The notes: generated by a model not told the origin, from the sequence alone. A stretch of DNA of 64,000 bases from Paenibacillus agricola (GCF_011440305.1 NZ_JAAOIW010000002.1:175988-239987); one strand, 5' to 3'; positions 18,237-28,091 are shown, counted from the stretch's first letter. Numbers and translations are program-made.

Positions 18237-20549
18237 TTAGTGGCGGCTTTGCTCACGATAAAGGCTGGGTGTTACACCCTCATGCTTTTTGAAAATACGA
18301 TTAAAATAGCTATGCTGGTAGCCCACATGTACGGCGACATCATTAATTTTTAGCTCCGTATCCCGCAGCAGCTCCTTCGCTTTATCCATCCGCAGCTCGG
18401 TCAAATAGTCGATAAAATTTTTCCCGTTCACCTGCTTGAACGCTTTACTGAGCGATACTGCATTCATGCCTGTATGATTCGCGCAGCTTTCCAAGGAAAT
18501 CTCGTTCATATACTGATTTTGCAAATAAATCATCGCTGACTCGACTGCCTTTTTGACTTGCCCATCCGAACGGGCTTCAAGCTCCTTGACGAAGGGCCCA
18601 ATCACCTTCCCCTTGAACCAATTAAGCATTTTGAGCGGCTCACGGAAGCTGGTTAGCTGCTCATACAGGTTAGCCGACTTGTACACCCGGTTCGGATCCA
18701 TACCTGAATGGCGAATGGCATGAAGAATCGTCCCGAGCAGCTGCAGCATGCCCTGCTGAATATCAATTTCTTTGGCGCCTCTTTCCTTAAGCTCTTGTAA
18801 AAAAAGCTCAATCCTATACCCAGCCTCCTGCTCCTGGCCGGTACGGATCAATTGGATAATTTCCCGCTCCAGCACAAAGGGATACCATAGCTCTTTAATT
18901 TCCTCGATTGTTTCCATCGTCTCCAAATCAATCATCTGGTTCTCATTCTCGAAATTGCGATAGCTTAATGCCTGCATAGCCTCCTCATAGCGAAAAGGGA
19001 TTTGGCTAATCGATGAGGCGGGTTTGCCAATGGCAATAGATACTCGCAGCTTCAGGATATGGTTGATCGTGTGCATAAGCTCTTCACTTAACGCATGCAG
19101 CTTCTCTGCATAAGGCTCCTCCTCAGGCAATAGCACCAACAAGCCCATAGATAAATCGTGAAAATTGATCGCATTCGCCTGCTCCAGCCTGCCTGCTGCA
19201 AGTTCCTCGATAATATTCGCCGCGGCGAAGGTGACCAAGCCTTCGTCACCCTGCGAGAAACGTCCCTCCAGGTTTTCAAAGCCCGTCAGTTGAATATGCA
19301 TCATAACAAACTGCCGGCCATCCACCTCCCAATCAAAATTCCTCATCCGCTTCAGCAGGTCCTCTTCGGAATAGGCATACAGAAAGCCTTGCACCAGCTG
19401 GAGCAAAAAACCTTCCTTGATGTGGGGCAGCTGCTGCTCTAGCTTATTTTGCAGTGTGGTGCTTTCCCTGCTCAGATGCAGCCATTCCTTCTCGATCATT
19501 TTAAATTCATCTTGTTCCCCTGGATGGCCTACAAACAGCTTATTCGCTCCAAGCATCCGAACCAAACGGTCAATCGGTGAATAAATTTGCTGCGAGGCGA
19601 GCCAGGATAAGAGCACAGCCAATAAAAGCGCAGTGCAGCTTACCGAAATAATCAGCTTGGAAATAAACACAACCGGCTTCGTAATCGCACTGATCGGCGA
19701 GGCGGAAACGTAAAACCAATCTGACCCTACACGGGAAAAGGTACCATAGGAAACCGTATAAGTAGCCTTATTCCAGTCATATAGAAAGGAGCCCGACCTT
19801 AAATTTCGTTGCAACACCTCATTCCTCAGTGCTTCATTAAATCCTGATGGCTGCGGGCTGCCAGCGCTTGACAAAAGAATACTTCCGTCGCTTTGCATAA
19901 GCAGTGTTTCACCCACATTATAGGGCGTTAGCGTTTTTAATAAATCGGAAGCCTTATCTTTATTAACACGTACCATCAAAGCGCCAAAAGGCTCAAAATT
20001 GACACCTGGCAATTTATGTACCAAGGTCAGCTGCTTTTCACTGGTGACATTCGCATCACTTGGCATATTCGACGACCAAAACACCAATTTTCCATGGGAC
20101 AGCATTTCGATATAGCTATCCATAAATTCCCTGTCGCTGATCACATCATATTCCGGATAAAATCGGATCGGCTCCGTACCATTCAAGAACAGCTCCACCT
20201 GCTTGGCCAATGGACTGGAGCCCTGCATAATACCTAATGTTTTGGTAACATCACGGGCAATTTCGAAATCCTTGAAAAAGTTGACATCCTTCAAGCTGCT
20301 ATTGAATTTAGGGTCGAAAGCCCAATGGGCAAGTGAGTTTTCCAAATACGAAAATTGATCATCGATATTCGCTGCCCTTTGTGCAATTTGATTCTGATGA
20401 AGCTGTAGCATTTCATTCTCAAGACGTTCTCCACCCATCCAATAAATAATAAACCCTACTATCATTCCTGGTATGCTAGAGATAATCAATATTAGGATCA
20501 GGCTATTGCGAAAAAATCGACCCTTTAACAAATACCGCTCACCCTCCAT
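18237..20549 (-). CDS. Membrane-anchored AraC-family regulator
   Basis: A 770-residue sensor-regulator. Membrane helices at about residues 15-37 and 295-315 frame an extracellular Cache-like sensor domain. The cytoplasmic part has a linker, a degenerate GGDEF-like region without an active-site signature, and a C-terminal AraC-type double helix-turn-helix (about residues 665-770, ending with HVGYQHSYFNRIFKKHEG). Such proteins sit beside LplABC-type sugar transporters in Paenibacillus and control them. Here it is immediately upstream of the oligogalacturonide transporter on the same strand. The signal is presumed to be extracellular sugar or ligand-loaded binding protein. Confidence 0.9.
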   Translation of the reverse strand: MEGERYLLKGRFFRNSLILILIISSIPGMIVGFIIYWMGGERLENEMLQLHQNQIAQRAANIDDQFSYLENSLAHWAFDPKFNSSLKDVNFFKDFEIARDVTKTLGIMQGSSPLAKQVELFLNGTEPIRFYPEYDVISDREFMDSYIEMLSHGKLVFWSSNMPSDANVTSEKQLTLVHKLPGVNFEPFGALMVRVNKDKASDLLKTLTPYNVGETLLMQSDGSILLSSAGSPQPSGFNEALRNEVLQRNLRSGSFLYDWNKATYTVSYGTFSRVGSDWFYVSASPISAITKPVVFISKLIISVSCTALLLAVLLSWLASQQIYSPIDRLVRMLGANKLFVGHPGEQDEFKMIEKEWLHLSRESTTLQNKLEQQLPHIKEGFLLQLVQGFLYAYSEEDLLKRMRNFDWEVDGRQFVMMHIQLTGFENLEGRFSQGDEGLVTFAAANIIEELAAGRLEQANAINFHDLSMGLLVLLPEEEPYAEKLHALSEELMHTINHILKLRVSIAIGKPASSISQIPFRYEEAMQALSYRNFENENQMIDLETMETIEEIKELWYPFVLEREIIQLIRTGQEQEAGYRIELFLQELKERGAKEIDIQQGMLQLLGTILHAIRHSGMDPNRVYKSANLYEQLTSFREPLKMLNWFKGKVIGPFVKELEARSDGQVKKAVESAMIYLQNQYMNEISLESCANHTGMNAVSLSKAFKQVNGKNFIDYLTELRMDKAKELLRDTELKINDVAVHVGYQHSYFNRIFKKHEGVTPSLYREQSRH

Positions 20550-20643
20550 AAAAAATATTCATCGTAAACCAGCGTATAATGGGATTGGTGTTGGACAAGC
20601 TATATCCATACATATACTTGGAAAGCTGGGGTGTTTAGAGCCA

Positions 20644-20961
20644 ATGGGCGCAGATTCTAATCCATCAAATCAAGACGACCTTCATGATGGCTTTATAGAG
20701 GAAGACCGGAATTTATACACCGATTTGGCGACAGTGGAGTCACAAAGAAATGATCTAACCGCCGAGGAATTTCCTGAGGGTCCATACGGCTCTGCCCGAT
20801 TAACGGAGTCGATTGGCAAAAGCAGCCCATGGCGCAGGGACCAACGTCCCCCCGATCGTTTCACTTATGAAAACCGCGAACTTCATGCCGGCATTTCCCG
20901 GGAATATCCCGGAGCCCACCCGACCCATGATTCGAGCGGCGATGACCAATCCAATGCTTAA
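20644..20961 (+). CDS. Small acidic hydrophilic protein, unknown
   Basis: Reading frame of 105 residues, rich in Asp, Glu, Ser and Pro, without hydrophobic segments or cysteine. ATG at 20644 is preceded by GGGGTG 10 bases upstream, a moderate ribosome site. A strong bidirectional terminator follows directly, which supports a real transcript. It stands divergently from the regulator gene. I recognise no domain; the composition suggests a disordered or spore-associated small protein, but this is a guess. Confidence 0.55.
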   Translation: MGADSNPSNQDDLHDGFIEEDRNLYTDLATVESQRNDLTAEEFPEGPYGSARLTESIGKSSPWRRDQRPPDRFTYENRELHAGISREYPGAHPTHDSSGDDQSNA

Positions 20962-20972
20962 CCTTGGAATTG

Positions 20973-21018
20973 AAAACGGCAGATGAAGAGCATGTTTAGC
21001 TCTCCTTCTGCCGTTTTT
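20973..21018. terminator. Bidirectional terminator between the small gene and ilvD
   Basis: AAAACGGCAGATGAAGAGC pairs with GCTCTCCTTCTGCCGTTTTT; A-rich and T-rich flanks serve both strands. Confidence 0.85.
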
Positions 21019-21057
21019 GGTAAGTTTATTTGTTTATTTATAGCTTTGCCTGAACCA

Positions 21058-22746
21058 TTAGATTTTCATAACGCCGCCAGTGCTGGCAGAAGTAACAAGC
21101 TTGGCATAACGAGCTAGGTAGCCTGTTTTCACTTTCAGCTCGAAGCCTTTCCAGTTAGACTTACGGCGTTGCATTTCTTCATCAGAAATTAATAGCTCAA
21201 TGCGGCGTTCGATTAGATCTAGCTCGATGATGTCGCCATCCTCAACGAAAGCAATTGGCCCGCCTTCAGCAGCTTCAGGAGAAATATGACCGATACTAAT
21301 TCCACGAGAAGCACCCGAGAAACGACCATCTGTGATCAATCCAACCTTGGCTCCTAGACCCATCCCAACGATTTGTGAGGTAGGTGCCAGCATTTCTGGC
21401 ATACCCGGTCCTCCCTTAGGTCCTTCATAACGGATAACGACGACATGTCCTGCTACTACTTTACCACTAGCAATACCGGATAAAGCCTCCTCTTGGGAAT
21501 CAAAGCAAATAGCTGGTCCCACATGCTTGCCGCCAACCTCTTTATCAACCGCACCCACTTTAATGATGCCACCAGCAGGAGCCAGATTGCCGAACAAGAC
21601 AGCCAAGCCGCCGCGCTCAGAATGAGGGTTGTCCAACGTATGAATAACGTCTGTATTCAAAATTTCCGCACCTGCTACGCTATCGCGCAACGATTTTCCA
21701 GTTACGGTTATGCAATCGCCGTTAAGTGCACCCGGCTTTTTCAACAGCTCATTGATGATGGCACTAACACCACCTGCATTGTGTACATCCTCGATATGAT
21801 AGTCAGAGGCTGGAGCAATTTTGGCCAAATGTGGTACACGGTTAGCCACTTCATTAATACGCTCGATTGGGTATTCGAAGCCGGCTTCATGCGCCAAAGC
21901 CAAGGTGTGAAGCACTGTGTTCGTAGAACCGCCCATCGCCATATCCAATGCAAATGCATTGTCGATTGCATCAATGGTTACAATATCACGTGGCTTAATA
22001 TCCAGCTTAATCAATTCCATCAATTGGGTAGCCGAACGTTTCACGAACTCTTTACGCTCCTCGGCAACCGCAAGAATGGTACCATTACCCGGAAGGGCAA
22101 GGCCTAAGCCTTCAGCCAAGCAGTTCATGGAGTTAGCAGTGAACATGCCTGAGCAAGATCCACAGGTAGGACAGCCATATTGTTCTAATTCGAGCAAGGA
22201 TTGATCATCAATTTTGCCTGCTTGATGCGCACCAACGCCTTCAAACACATTAGATAAGGATATTGACTTGCCGTTTTTGTCTTTACCAGCTTTCATCGGC
22301 CCACCACTGACGAAAATCGTCGGGATATTGACACGCAAAGCGCCCATCATCATACCTGGAGTGATTTTGTCACAGTTCGGGATACAGACCATACCATCGA
22401 ACCAATGCGCGGCAACAACCGTCTCCACTGAATCTGCGATAATCTCACGGCTTGGCAGCGAATAGCGCATACCGATGTGTCCCATCGCGATACCATCATC
22501 TACACCAATGGTATTAAATTCAAAAGGAACGCCGCCTGCTTCACGAATAGCTTGCTTGACGATTTTACCGAATTCCTGAAGATGAACGTGTCCCGGAACA
22601 ATGTCGATATATGAGTTACATACGGCAATAAACGGTTTATCGAAATCTTCTTCCTTCACACCTGCTGCTCGTAATAAGCTACGGTGTGGAGCGCGGTCGA
22701 AGCCTTTTTTAATCATGTCACTTCTCATTTTGGGTGGTTTGGGCAT
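21058..22746 (-). CDS. ilvD: Dihydroxy-acid dehydratase
   Basis: Third common step of valine, leucine and isoleucine synthesis; removes water from 2,3-dihydroxy acids with an iron-sulphur cluster. Family cysteines occur in [12 protein letters not shown] and [17 protein letters not shown], and GRFSGASRG marks the C-terminal domain. From the ATG at 22746 the protein has 562 residues, the usual length; an upstream in-frame start at 22791 would add 15 unlikely residues and precede the AGGAGG site. Other ilv genes are not adjacent. No T-box was seen in the ~180 bases upstream. Confidence 0.95.
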   Translation of the reverse strand: MPKPPKMRSDMIKKGFDRAPHRSLLRAAGVKEEDFDKPFIAVCNSYIDIVPGHVHLQEFGKIVKQAIREAGGVPFEFNTIGVDDGIAMGHIGMRYSLPSREIIADSVETVVAAHWFDGMVCIPNCDKITPGMMMGALRVNIPTIFVSGGPMKAGKDKNGKSISLSNVFEGVGAHQAGKIDDQSLLELEQYGCPTCGSCSGMFTANSMNCLAEGLGLALPGNGTILAVAEERKEFVKRSATQLMELIKLDIKPRDIVTIDAIDNAFALDMAMGGSTNTVLHTLALAHEAGFEYPIERINEVANRVPHLAKIAPASDYHIEDVHNAGGVSAIINELLKKPGALNGDCITVTGKSLRDSVAGAEILNTDVIHTLDNPHSERGGLAVLFGNLAPAGGIIKVGAVDKEVGGKHVGPAICFDSQEEALSGIASGKVVAGHVVVIRYEGPKGGPGMPEMLAPTSQIVGMGLGAKVGLITDGRFSGASRGISIGHISPEAAEGGPIAFVEDGDIIELDLIERRIELLISDEEMQRRKSNWKGFELKVKTGYLARYAKLVTSASTGGVMKI

Positions 22747-22908
22747 GGGAATATGAATCCTCCTAGTATGAATTAATATAAATAATGACAATAATTATTT
22801 ATTTTCTAGCATTCTTTAAATTCTATCATGTTTGAAGGCAAATAGAAACGCTAGTCAACAAAATTACCAATATAAACGCGCAAGGGAGAACCACCTCAAG
22901 AAGTGGCT

Positions 22909-22938
22909 TTGCTCCATGCGTGCTTCTTCATGTATAAT
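22909..22938 (+). promoter_or_regulatory. Likely promoter of the DUF3055 gene
   Basis: TTGCTC, 18-base spacer and a perfect TATAAT, 44 bases before the start codon. Confidence 0.55.
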
Positions 22939-22982
22939 CAATCTACGATCTTATATATAAAGGAACGGAGTGATTAGAAGCG

Positions 22983-23279
22983 ATGTCAGAATTCGATTTA
23001 TTATATGACACCCAAGAAGATACAAGGACGCGCTTTGTTTGCTTCATCGGGGATATTACTATGCATCGCTTTGATTTGGCGATTACTTCAACTAACCGCT
23101 TTTATGGCAAAAAGCTTGTGACCGACCTTCAATCCGGACGTACAGCCGTAATCGGTCCCGACGATCTGGATGAAGAAGGCTACTTGGAGCATGTATACAA
23201 GGTGACGGAGGAGGAAGCCTCCGAATTGGCGAATTTCCTGTCCATGGTTGTGGGCACGATCAATTTCACGGACCTATAA
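22983..23279 (+). CDS. DUF3055-like protein
   Basis: Protein of 98 residues resembling the DUF3055 family found across Bacillales. It is soluble and acidic, with the N-terminus MSEFDLLYDTQEDTRTRFVC. AAGGAACGGAG precedes the ATG. It forms a single-gene unit with a perfect -10 box upstream and a terminator shared with the convergent cupin gene. No enzymatic motif is visible and its role is unknown. Confidence 0.8.
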   Translation: MSEFDLLYDTQEDTRTRFVCFIGDITMHRFDLAITSTNRFYGKKLVTDLQSGRTAVIGPDDLDEEGYLEHVYKVTEEEASELANFLSMVVGTINFTDL

Positions 23280-23282
23280 AAC

Positions 23283-23310
23283 GCAAAAAGAGCCCTTAAC
23301 GGGCTCTAGC
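23283..23310. terminator. Bidirectional terminator between DUF3055 and cupin genes
   Basis: AGAGCCC-TTAA-GGGCTCT hairpin; on the minus strand it is followed by TTTTT. Confidence 0.85.
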
Positions 23311-23314
23311 GTAA

Positions 23315-23632
23315 CTAGCGCTTAACCAAATCCTCACGCACCGGCGTGAAGGTATCCAGCAGGATGCTGGGCTCCAGTGCTTTTGCACCGTGCACAGCAC
23401 CACTTGGTATATAAATCGTTTCGCCTGCCCCGATGACTTGCTTTTGGCCATCAATGGTAAACTCAATCCTACCCTTGGTACAGTAAGAAAACTGCTCATG
23501 TGGATGGCTGTGCTCGTAGCCCTCGGCGTTTTCCTCGAAGTGGACCTCCATCATCATAATCGTTTTACCCGGCTCAAATATTTTCCTGGTGACCCCTGGC
23601 TCCGCATTTTCCCAAATTCCAATATTGCTCAT
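23315..23632 (-). CDS. Small cupin-domain protein
   Basis: Single-domain cupin of 105 residues. Metal-binding motif 1 is seen as HFEENAEGYEHSHPHEQF and motif 2 around PSGAVHGAKALE. The ATG at 23632 follows TAGGAGG by 10 bases; the longer in-frame reading from 23665 would start before that site. Cupins of this size bind a metal and may act as sugar isomerases, dioxygenases or sensors; the substrate cannot be told. It is transcribed alone. Confidence 0.85.
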   Translation of the reverse strand: MSNIGIWENAEPGVTRKIFEPGKTIMMMEVHFEENAEGYEHSHPHEQFSYCTKGRIEFTIDGQKQVIGAGETIYIPSGAVHGAKALEPSILLDTFTPVREDLVKR

Positions 23633-23800
23633 CTCGATAAAACCTCCTACAAGTTTTCGGCACACTATCCGTTATCCTAATACCAAGTATGCTACAAGGC
23701 AGCCCGAAAGCTGTCCTATTTTATACTATCGTACCATATATTAGCCATTCTAGATTGGAGTTTCTTTGGGTATGCTTGTCATTTTTGCAGATGGCTCGAC

Positions 23801-24604
23801 TTAGTTAGAAGCTTGGACCGCAGCTACCAGCTTTTGCCGCTTCTCTTCGCGCTCTTCCTCGCCCATTCGCGGACAGGTGTAGCAATAGCCATGGCCGGTA
23901 TCCGTCAAATAAGCGAGGCAACAGGAGGCTTTTATCCGATAAGGCTCTTCGGGCATACGCGGGTTATCTATAAGGCGAAAATTGATGTCAAATGGATTTC
24001 TTTTTCTGCCGAACACCTCGCCATCCAATTCCTGCTGCAGGCAAGCAAAATCCTCCTCAATCGTCTGGCGCACCCAAGTGCTAGTTGCTTCACGCAAAAA
24101 AGCATCCTGCGCATAATGCATGCGCGTAGCCACCTGCCCCCAAAGCTGACCGACACCAATATCAGCGGCTTCGGCAATCGAGGTCAATAGCGGAGCTACT
24201 TCAAGGGCGTAAAAGGAAGTGAGCACTTGCTTTCTCCAGGCGTTACGATCCCCGGCAGGCGTAGACAAGCTGTCCGCGTCATGGAGAAGGAAAGCCCACC
24301 GCGGCCGCCCATTGACCAGATGCACCTGTCCCTTAAGATTGCGGAGCGAGAAATCGTAGGTAGCGTGATCGTGGGAGATCGTGTACTGCATAGCTACACA
24401 TACCCAAGCGAACCAAAGTGAGAAATACGTAGCGGCTACCTCCGGCTTCATCGCTTTAAGCACCGGCCCATATTGCCCCACAAACCGTTTGGCGTTGCCT
24501 TCCTTCAATAAATCGGCCATTTCTACCCGGAAAGCCTGCTCAGGGAACGCTTCCTTTGCGAAAAACATCTGTTGCTCTAGCCTATCAAAACTTATTCCGG
24601 CCAC
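23801..24604 (-). CDS. FhuF-type siderophore-iron reductase
   Basis: Protein of 267 residues whose C-terminus carries the cysteine pattern of FhuF proteins: adjacent C228 and C229, then C241 and C244 (CCLAYLT...GYCYTC), which hold a [2Fe-2S] cluster. FhuF-type proteins reduce ferric siderophores in the cytoplasm to release iron. The GTG start at 24604 follows GAGGTG by 8 bases. The promoter overlaps a Fur-box-like sequence, so expression should rise in low iron. No siderophore transporter gene is next to it in the window. Confidence 0.85.
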   Translation of the reverse strand: MAGISFDRLEQQMFFAKEAFPEQAFRVEMADLLKEGNAKRFVGQYGPVLKAMKPEVAATYFSLWFAWVCVAMQYTISHDHATYDFSLRNLKGQVHLVNGRPRWAFLLHDADSLSTPAGDRNAWRKQVLTSFYALEVAPLLTSIAEAADIGVGQLWGQVATRMHYAQDAFLREATSTWVRQTIEEDFACLQQELDGEVFGRKRNPFDINFRLIDNPRMPEEPYRIKASCCLAYLTDTGHGYCYTCPRMGEEEREEKRQKLVAAVQASN

Positions 24605-24642
24605 CCTACAAACACCTCATCCCATTCTAGCGTATAAGGTGA

Positions 24643-24671
24643 ATGATAATGGCTCTCAATTATGATGTCAA
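24643..24671 (-). promoter_or_regulatory. Promoter with overlapping Fur box for the FhuF-type gene
   Basis: TTGACA (24671-24666), 17-base spacer, TATCAT (24648-24643) on the minus strand. TGAGAGCCATTATCA (24658-24644) matches 11 of 14 defined positions of the 7-1-7 Fur motif TGATAATNATTATCA and covers the -10 box. Confidence 0.75.
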
Positions 24672-24711
24672 TATGTATAACTGCAAAATGGCAGTTATGG
24701 CACTCATAGAC

Positions 24712-25749
24712 TTATTTATCGCTTAACTCTAGCTTATCTTCTACAAAGGTTGGAGCTTGATGCTCCACCCGATATTTCATCGGCGTAGAGCCAAACTTTC
24801 GTTTAAACACATAATGCAAATAATTGGCGCTGGAGAAGCCGTTTTTATAAGCAATTTGGTCAATCGTTTGGTCGCTTAGACTTAACTCATTACATATATG
24901 GGTAAGCCGCACATGCTCGATATATTCGCTGAAGGTACCACCCGTATGGTCGCGAAAGATACGCTGGAGCTGGCGCGGGCTAATTTGCACACGCTCAGCT
25001 ACAATTTCCAACGTAAGCGGCTCCATGTAATTGTCCTTGATGAATTGCACGGCCAGCTTATGCCTGTAATGCTTCATATCCCTTGATGGAATATCTGGTT
25101 GCGGCCCTGACGTGTAAGCGCGGGTCGTGCGCAATAAAATTTGGATGATCGAATGCTTAATCACCGTAAACAACCCCGGCTGGTTCTCAGACCAAGCACG
25201 GTAAGCCGTCAGAAAGCATTCCATTGCCCTGTATTGGTCCATCGCCGGCCTAGGCGGCATTGTTCGCAGCCGCTGGATACAAGCCTCGGCCTCGGCCGTC
25301 TCCCATTTGCTGCCCCATTCCGATTCAGGGTCAGCCCCATCTTCAGCCCCCATGCCAGCCGGAGCAGGTCCATCCTGCGACTCGCCGCAATCCAGCTTCA
25401 CAATATCGATATGGAGGCATAGCTCATCCATCGCTTCCTCGGTATCCGCTTCTTGATAATGAAGGAGATTAGGACCGGTCAAATAAAGCATCCCTTCCTG
25501 AAGGGCGTAGCTCACATCACCAAGAATTACCTTGCCTTTTCCCCGTGGAATGTAATGGAACTCAAAGTCGGAATGCTTGTGGAAGGAGACGATTTTGCCC
25601 GGCGCAAAGCTGGTATGGTGGAGCTTCAGCATTCGTATGCCATAATGCCCCCAGCGAAATTCCACATCGAGGCGGTCCAATGCGAAGGCATGCTCAACTA
25701 ACAGCTCATACGGATAAGGCTTGGGGCTTGGCTTTCCATGGCTTTCCAA
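24712..25749 (-). CDS. AraC-family regulator with cupin sensor domain
   Basis: Protein of 345 residues: an N-terminal cupin-like ligand domain (HKHSDFEFHYIPRGKG is the metal/ligand strand) and a C-terminal AraC double helix-turn-helix ending SSANYLHYVFKRKFGSTP. The start is a TTG with GAGGAGG about 10 bases upstream. It lies downstream of two sugar oxidoreductase genes on the same strand and may control them. The ligand is probably a sugar, by family habit. Confidence 0.88.
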   Translation of the reverse strand: MESHGKPSPKPYPYELLVEHAFALDRLDVEFRWGHYGIRMLKLHHTSFAPGKIVSFHKHSDFEFHYIPRGKGKVILGDVSYALQEGMLYLTGPNLLHYQEADTEEAMDELCLHIDIVKLDCGESQDGPAPAGMGAEDGADPESEWGSKWETAEAEACIQRLRTMPPRPAMDQYRAMECFLTAYRAWSENQPGLFTVIKHSIIQILLRTTRAYTSGPQPDIPSRDMKHYRHKLAVQFIKDNYMEPLTLEIVAERVQISPRQLQRIFRDHTGGTFSEYIEHVRLTHICNELSLSDQTIDQIAYKNGFSSANYLHYVFKRKFGSTPMKYRVEHQAPTFVEDKLELSDK

Positions 25750-25931
25750 ATGTCATCAGCCTCCTCAGTGATCAATCGAGCTATGCAAGCTTTAAATGGA
25801 AAAAGGCCGCCCGTCTCTCGCAAATTTACAAGAGTACGAACCAGCCTAACTCCTTAACATGAAATGAACAACCGCAAAAAGGTGCTGCCGTGAACCCAAT
25901 TAAATCCTGCTTAATGATACCGCAACCGCAA

Positions 25932-26951
25932 CTACTCAGCCAAATCGCTTAGCTTGAAAGCCGCGCCTGAACGGGCGGATTGATTCGATGCTTCCATTAA
26001 TCGGGTCAAATCCAAAGCAAGCCGAATATTTTCCGTCGCTGTTGTATTCTTCTGGATATGGTCCACCCATTGCTGGTATGCGGTTGGACGGTTCTCCGGC
26101 AAGGTCTCGATGACTTGCCATTCCTTGGAGCCTTCTCCCATCTTGGTGCTGCGAACGAATAACTTATTATTATGCGTAGAATAAAGCAAGCTGCCTTCGG
26201 TGCCATGCACCTCAATGACGAAAGGCGAGAACGCATTCACAAAGCCTGCTTCAATAATCGCAAGGGCGCCGCCCGCATAACGAAGCACAGTAACCGCGTT
26301 ATCCTCGACTTCCTTGCCTGTTACATAACCATAATTGGCGCTAACACTTTCGGGAAGCCCCAGAAACAAGCGGGCCAGATACATTGGGTGGCAGCCTAAA
26401 TCGATCATGGCACCACCACCAGCCTGCTCCAGATTGAAAAATTGTGCTGGCAGCCAGCCATTGGAGTCACGCTCCGAAGGAATACCTCCATTATGCGATA
26501 GGCGGGTACGTACAAGTGTAATATCGCCGAGCAGGCCTTGGTTTAATATATCCTGCACAGCAAGCGTATAATTGGCATTCAAGCGCGGCAGTGAGACTGT
26601 TAATTTCACATTGGCAGCTTCGATGGCTGCCAGGATTTCATTGCATTCGTGAAGTGTTGTGGCCACTACCTTTTCCGTGAAAACATGCTTGCCTGCTTGG
26701 GCAGCGGCAATAATGACATCACGATGGATGTTCGTCGGCGTAACAATAATGACGCCTTCAATATCCGGCTGTGCCAGCAGCTCGTCTAAATCCGCGAAAA
26801 ATTGGAAGCCATGCTCCTCTGCTTTTTGGCGACCGCGTTCGGGGTCCTCGTCCCAAAGCGCCACAACTTGTGTGTCCGGGTGCGCGGCAGCATCAGCGTT
26901 ATAATCCTTGGCATGTACATGCCAAAAGCTCAAAATAGCAACCTTCATCAC
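25932..26951 (-). CDS. Gfo/Idh/MocA-family oxidoreductase, atypical motifs
   Basis: NAD(P)-dependent dehydrogenase-like protein of 339 residues with N-terminal Rossmann fold and C-terminal Gfo/Idh domain (GGGAMIDLGCHPMYLARLF). Two hallmarks are altered: the glycine-rich loop reads ILSFWHVHAKDY instead of GxGxxG, and the usual EKP is EKV in HVFTEKVVAT. The start may be GTG at 26951 or ATG at 26948, both after AGGAGG. It follows the second oxidoreductase by 57 bases and is probably co-transcribed. Substrate is likely a sugar or inositol-like polyol; activity is less sure given the motif changes. Confidence 0.85.
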   Translation of the reverse strand: MMKVAILSFWHVHAKDYNADAAAHPDTQVVALWDEDPERGRQKAEEHGFQFFADLDELLAQPDIEGVIIVTPTNIHRDVIIAAAQAGKHVFTEKVVATTLHECNEILAAIEAANVKLTVSLPRLNANYTLAVQDILNQGLLGDITLVRTRLSHNGGIPSERDSNGWLPAQFFNLEQAGGGAMIDLGCHPMYLARLFLGLPESVSANYGYVTGKEVEDNAVTVLRYAGGALAIIEAGFVNAFSPFVIEVHGTEGSLLYSTHNNKLFVRSTKMGEGSKEWQVIETLPENRPTAYQQWVDHIQKNTTATENIRLALDLTRLMEASNQSARSGAAFKLSDLAE

Positions 26952-27008
26952 GTTACGTTCCTCCTCTTACATGCTCTAGCCTATAAGTACGATTTCATAG
27001 GGTTCCTA

Positions 27009-28091
27009 TTAATCAAAATATACAGCTTTACCTGTTTTGGCGGATTCGTAAATCGCTTCCAATATCTCTGAAACAACGCAAGCCTGCTCAGGGGTTACGG
27101 TAGGCTCGGTATCATTAATAACCGCTTCAATCCATAGGCGCAGCTCGGTGTCCTGCATGCTTTCTTTTTTGCCATCATAGAAATCGACGCCTTTGGCATC
27201 CAGTTGAATATGATTTGCATACAAGCGGCTGTGGTTTTCACCGTTAAGGCGTAAGCCATCATCCATATCCGCTCCGCCTTCCGTACCACATAAGGTACAT
27301 TTGGCTTCCTTTACATCCAGTGTATTTAACGCCCAGCTAGATTCAAGAACAATGGTGGCTCCATTCTTCATCGTAATCATGCCAAAGGCGGAATCTTCAA
27401 CTGTGAATTTCTTCGGATCCCATGGACCCCACGCATTGGCAGCGTTTTCTTTTGAAGAAAGCTTGTGGAACGTAGTACCCAGAACAACCTTCGGCTCATA
27501 ATTATTCATCACCCATAGGGTTAGATCCAATGCATGTGTGCCGATATCAATTAACGGGCCTCCACCTTGCTTTTCCTCATCCAAAAATACACCCCATGTA
27601 GGTACAGCACGGCGACGGATCGCATGAGCCTTGGCAAAATAAATCTCGCCCAAGTCTCCATCAGAAGTGACTTGCTTTAAATATTGGCTGTCGGGACGAA
27701 AACGGTTATTGTAGCCTACTGTCAGCTTCTTGCCTGATTTTTTGGCAACCTCAACCATACGACGAGCGTCTGCGGCTGTCTTGGCCATAGGCTTCTCGCA
27801 CATTACATGCTTGCCTGATTCCAAAGCAGCAATCGAAATTTCGGCATGTGAATCATTTGGTGTACATACATGAATAACGTCGATGGAACCATCTTTTAGC
27901 AGCTCCGTGTAGTCCTCATAAACCTTAGCTCCTGCGACGCCATACTTATGAGCAGCCTCATAGGCCTTCTCAACAATGATGTCACAAAAAGCGACAAGCT
28001 CAACTGTTCCCAGATTGGACAAGCTAGGTAGGTGCTTGCCGTTGGCAATGCCCCCACAACCGATTATTCCTACTTTTACGATACTAGACAC
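27009..28091 (-). CDS. Gfo/Idh/MocA-family oxidoreductase
   Basis: Protein of 360 residues with an intact dinucleotide-binding loop (GIIGCGGIANGKHLPSL) and the conserved EKP in MCEKPMAKTAADAR. The C-terminal domain has GGGPLIDIGTHALDL, containing the family histidine. GTG start at 28091 with AGGAGG upstream. It is first of the two-gene oxidoreductase unit. Family members oxidise or reduce sugars and polyols with NAD(P); the exact substrate is unknown. The AraC regulator downstream is a candidate local regulator. Confidence 0.9.
   Translation of the reverse strand: MSSIVKVGIIGCGGIANGKHLPSLSNLGTVELVAFCDIIVEKAYEAAHKYGVAGAKVYEDYTELLKDGSIDVIHVCTPNDSHAEISIAALESGKHVMCEKPMAKTAADARRMVEVAKKSGKKLTVGYNNRFRPDSQYLKQVTSDGDLGEIYFAKAHAIRRRAVPTWGVFLDEEKQGGGPLIDIGTHALDLTLWVMNNYEPKVVLGTTFHKLSSKENAANAWGPWDPKKFTVEDSAFGMITMKNGATIVLESSWALNTLDVKEAKCTLCGTEGGADMDDGLRLNGENHSRLYANHIQLDAKGVDFYDGKKESMQDTELRLWIEAVINDTEPTVTPEQACVVSEILEAIYESAKTGKAVYFD

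Noticed and set aside
18237..20549. Diguanylate cyclase activity of the membrane regulator
   Set aside because: The middle region is only GGDEF-like in fold; no GGDEF/GGEEF signature is present and the output is an AraC domain.
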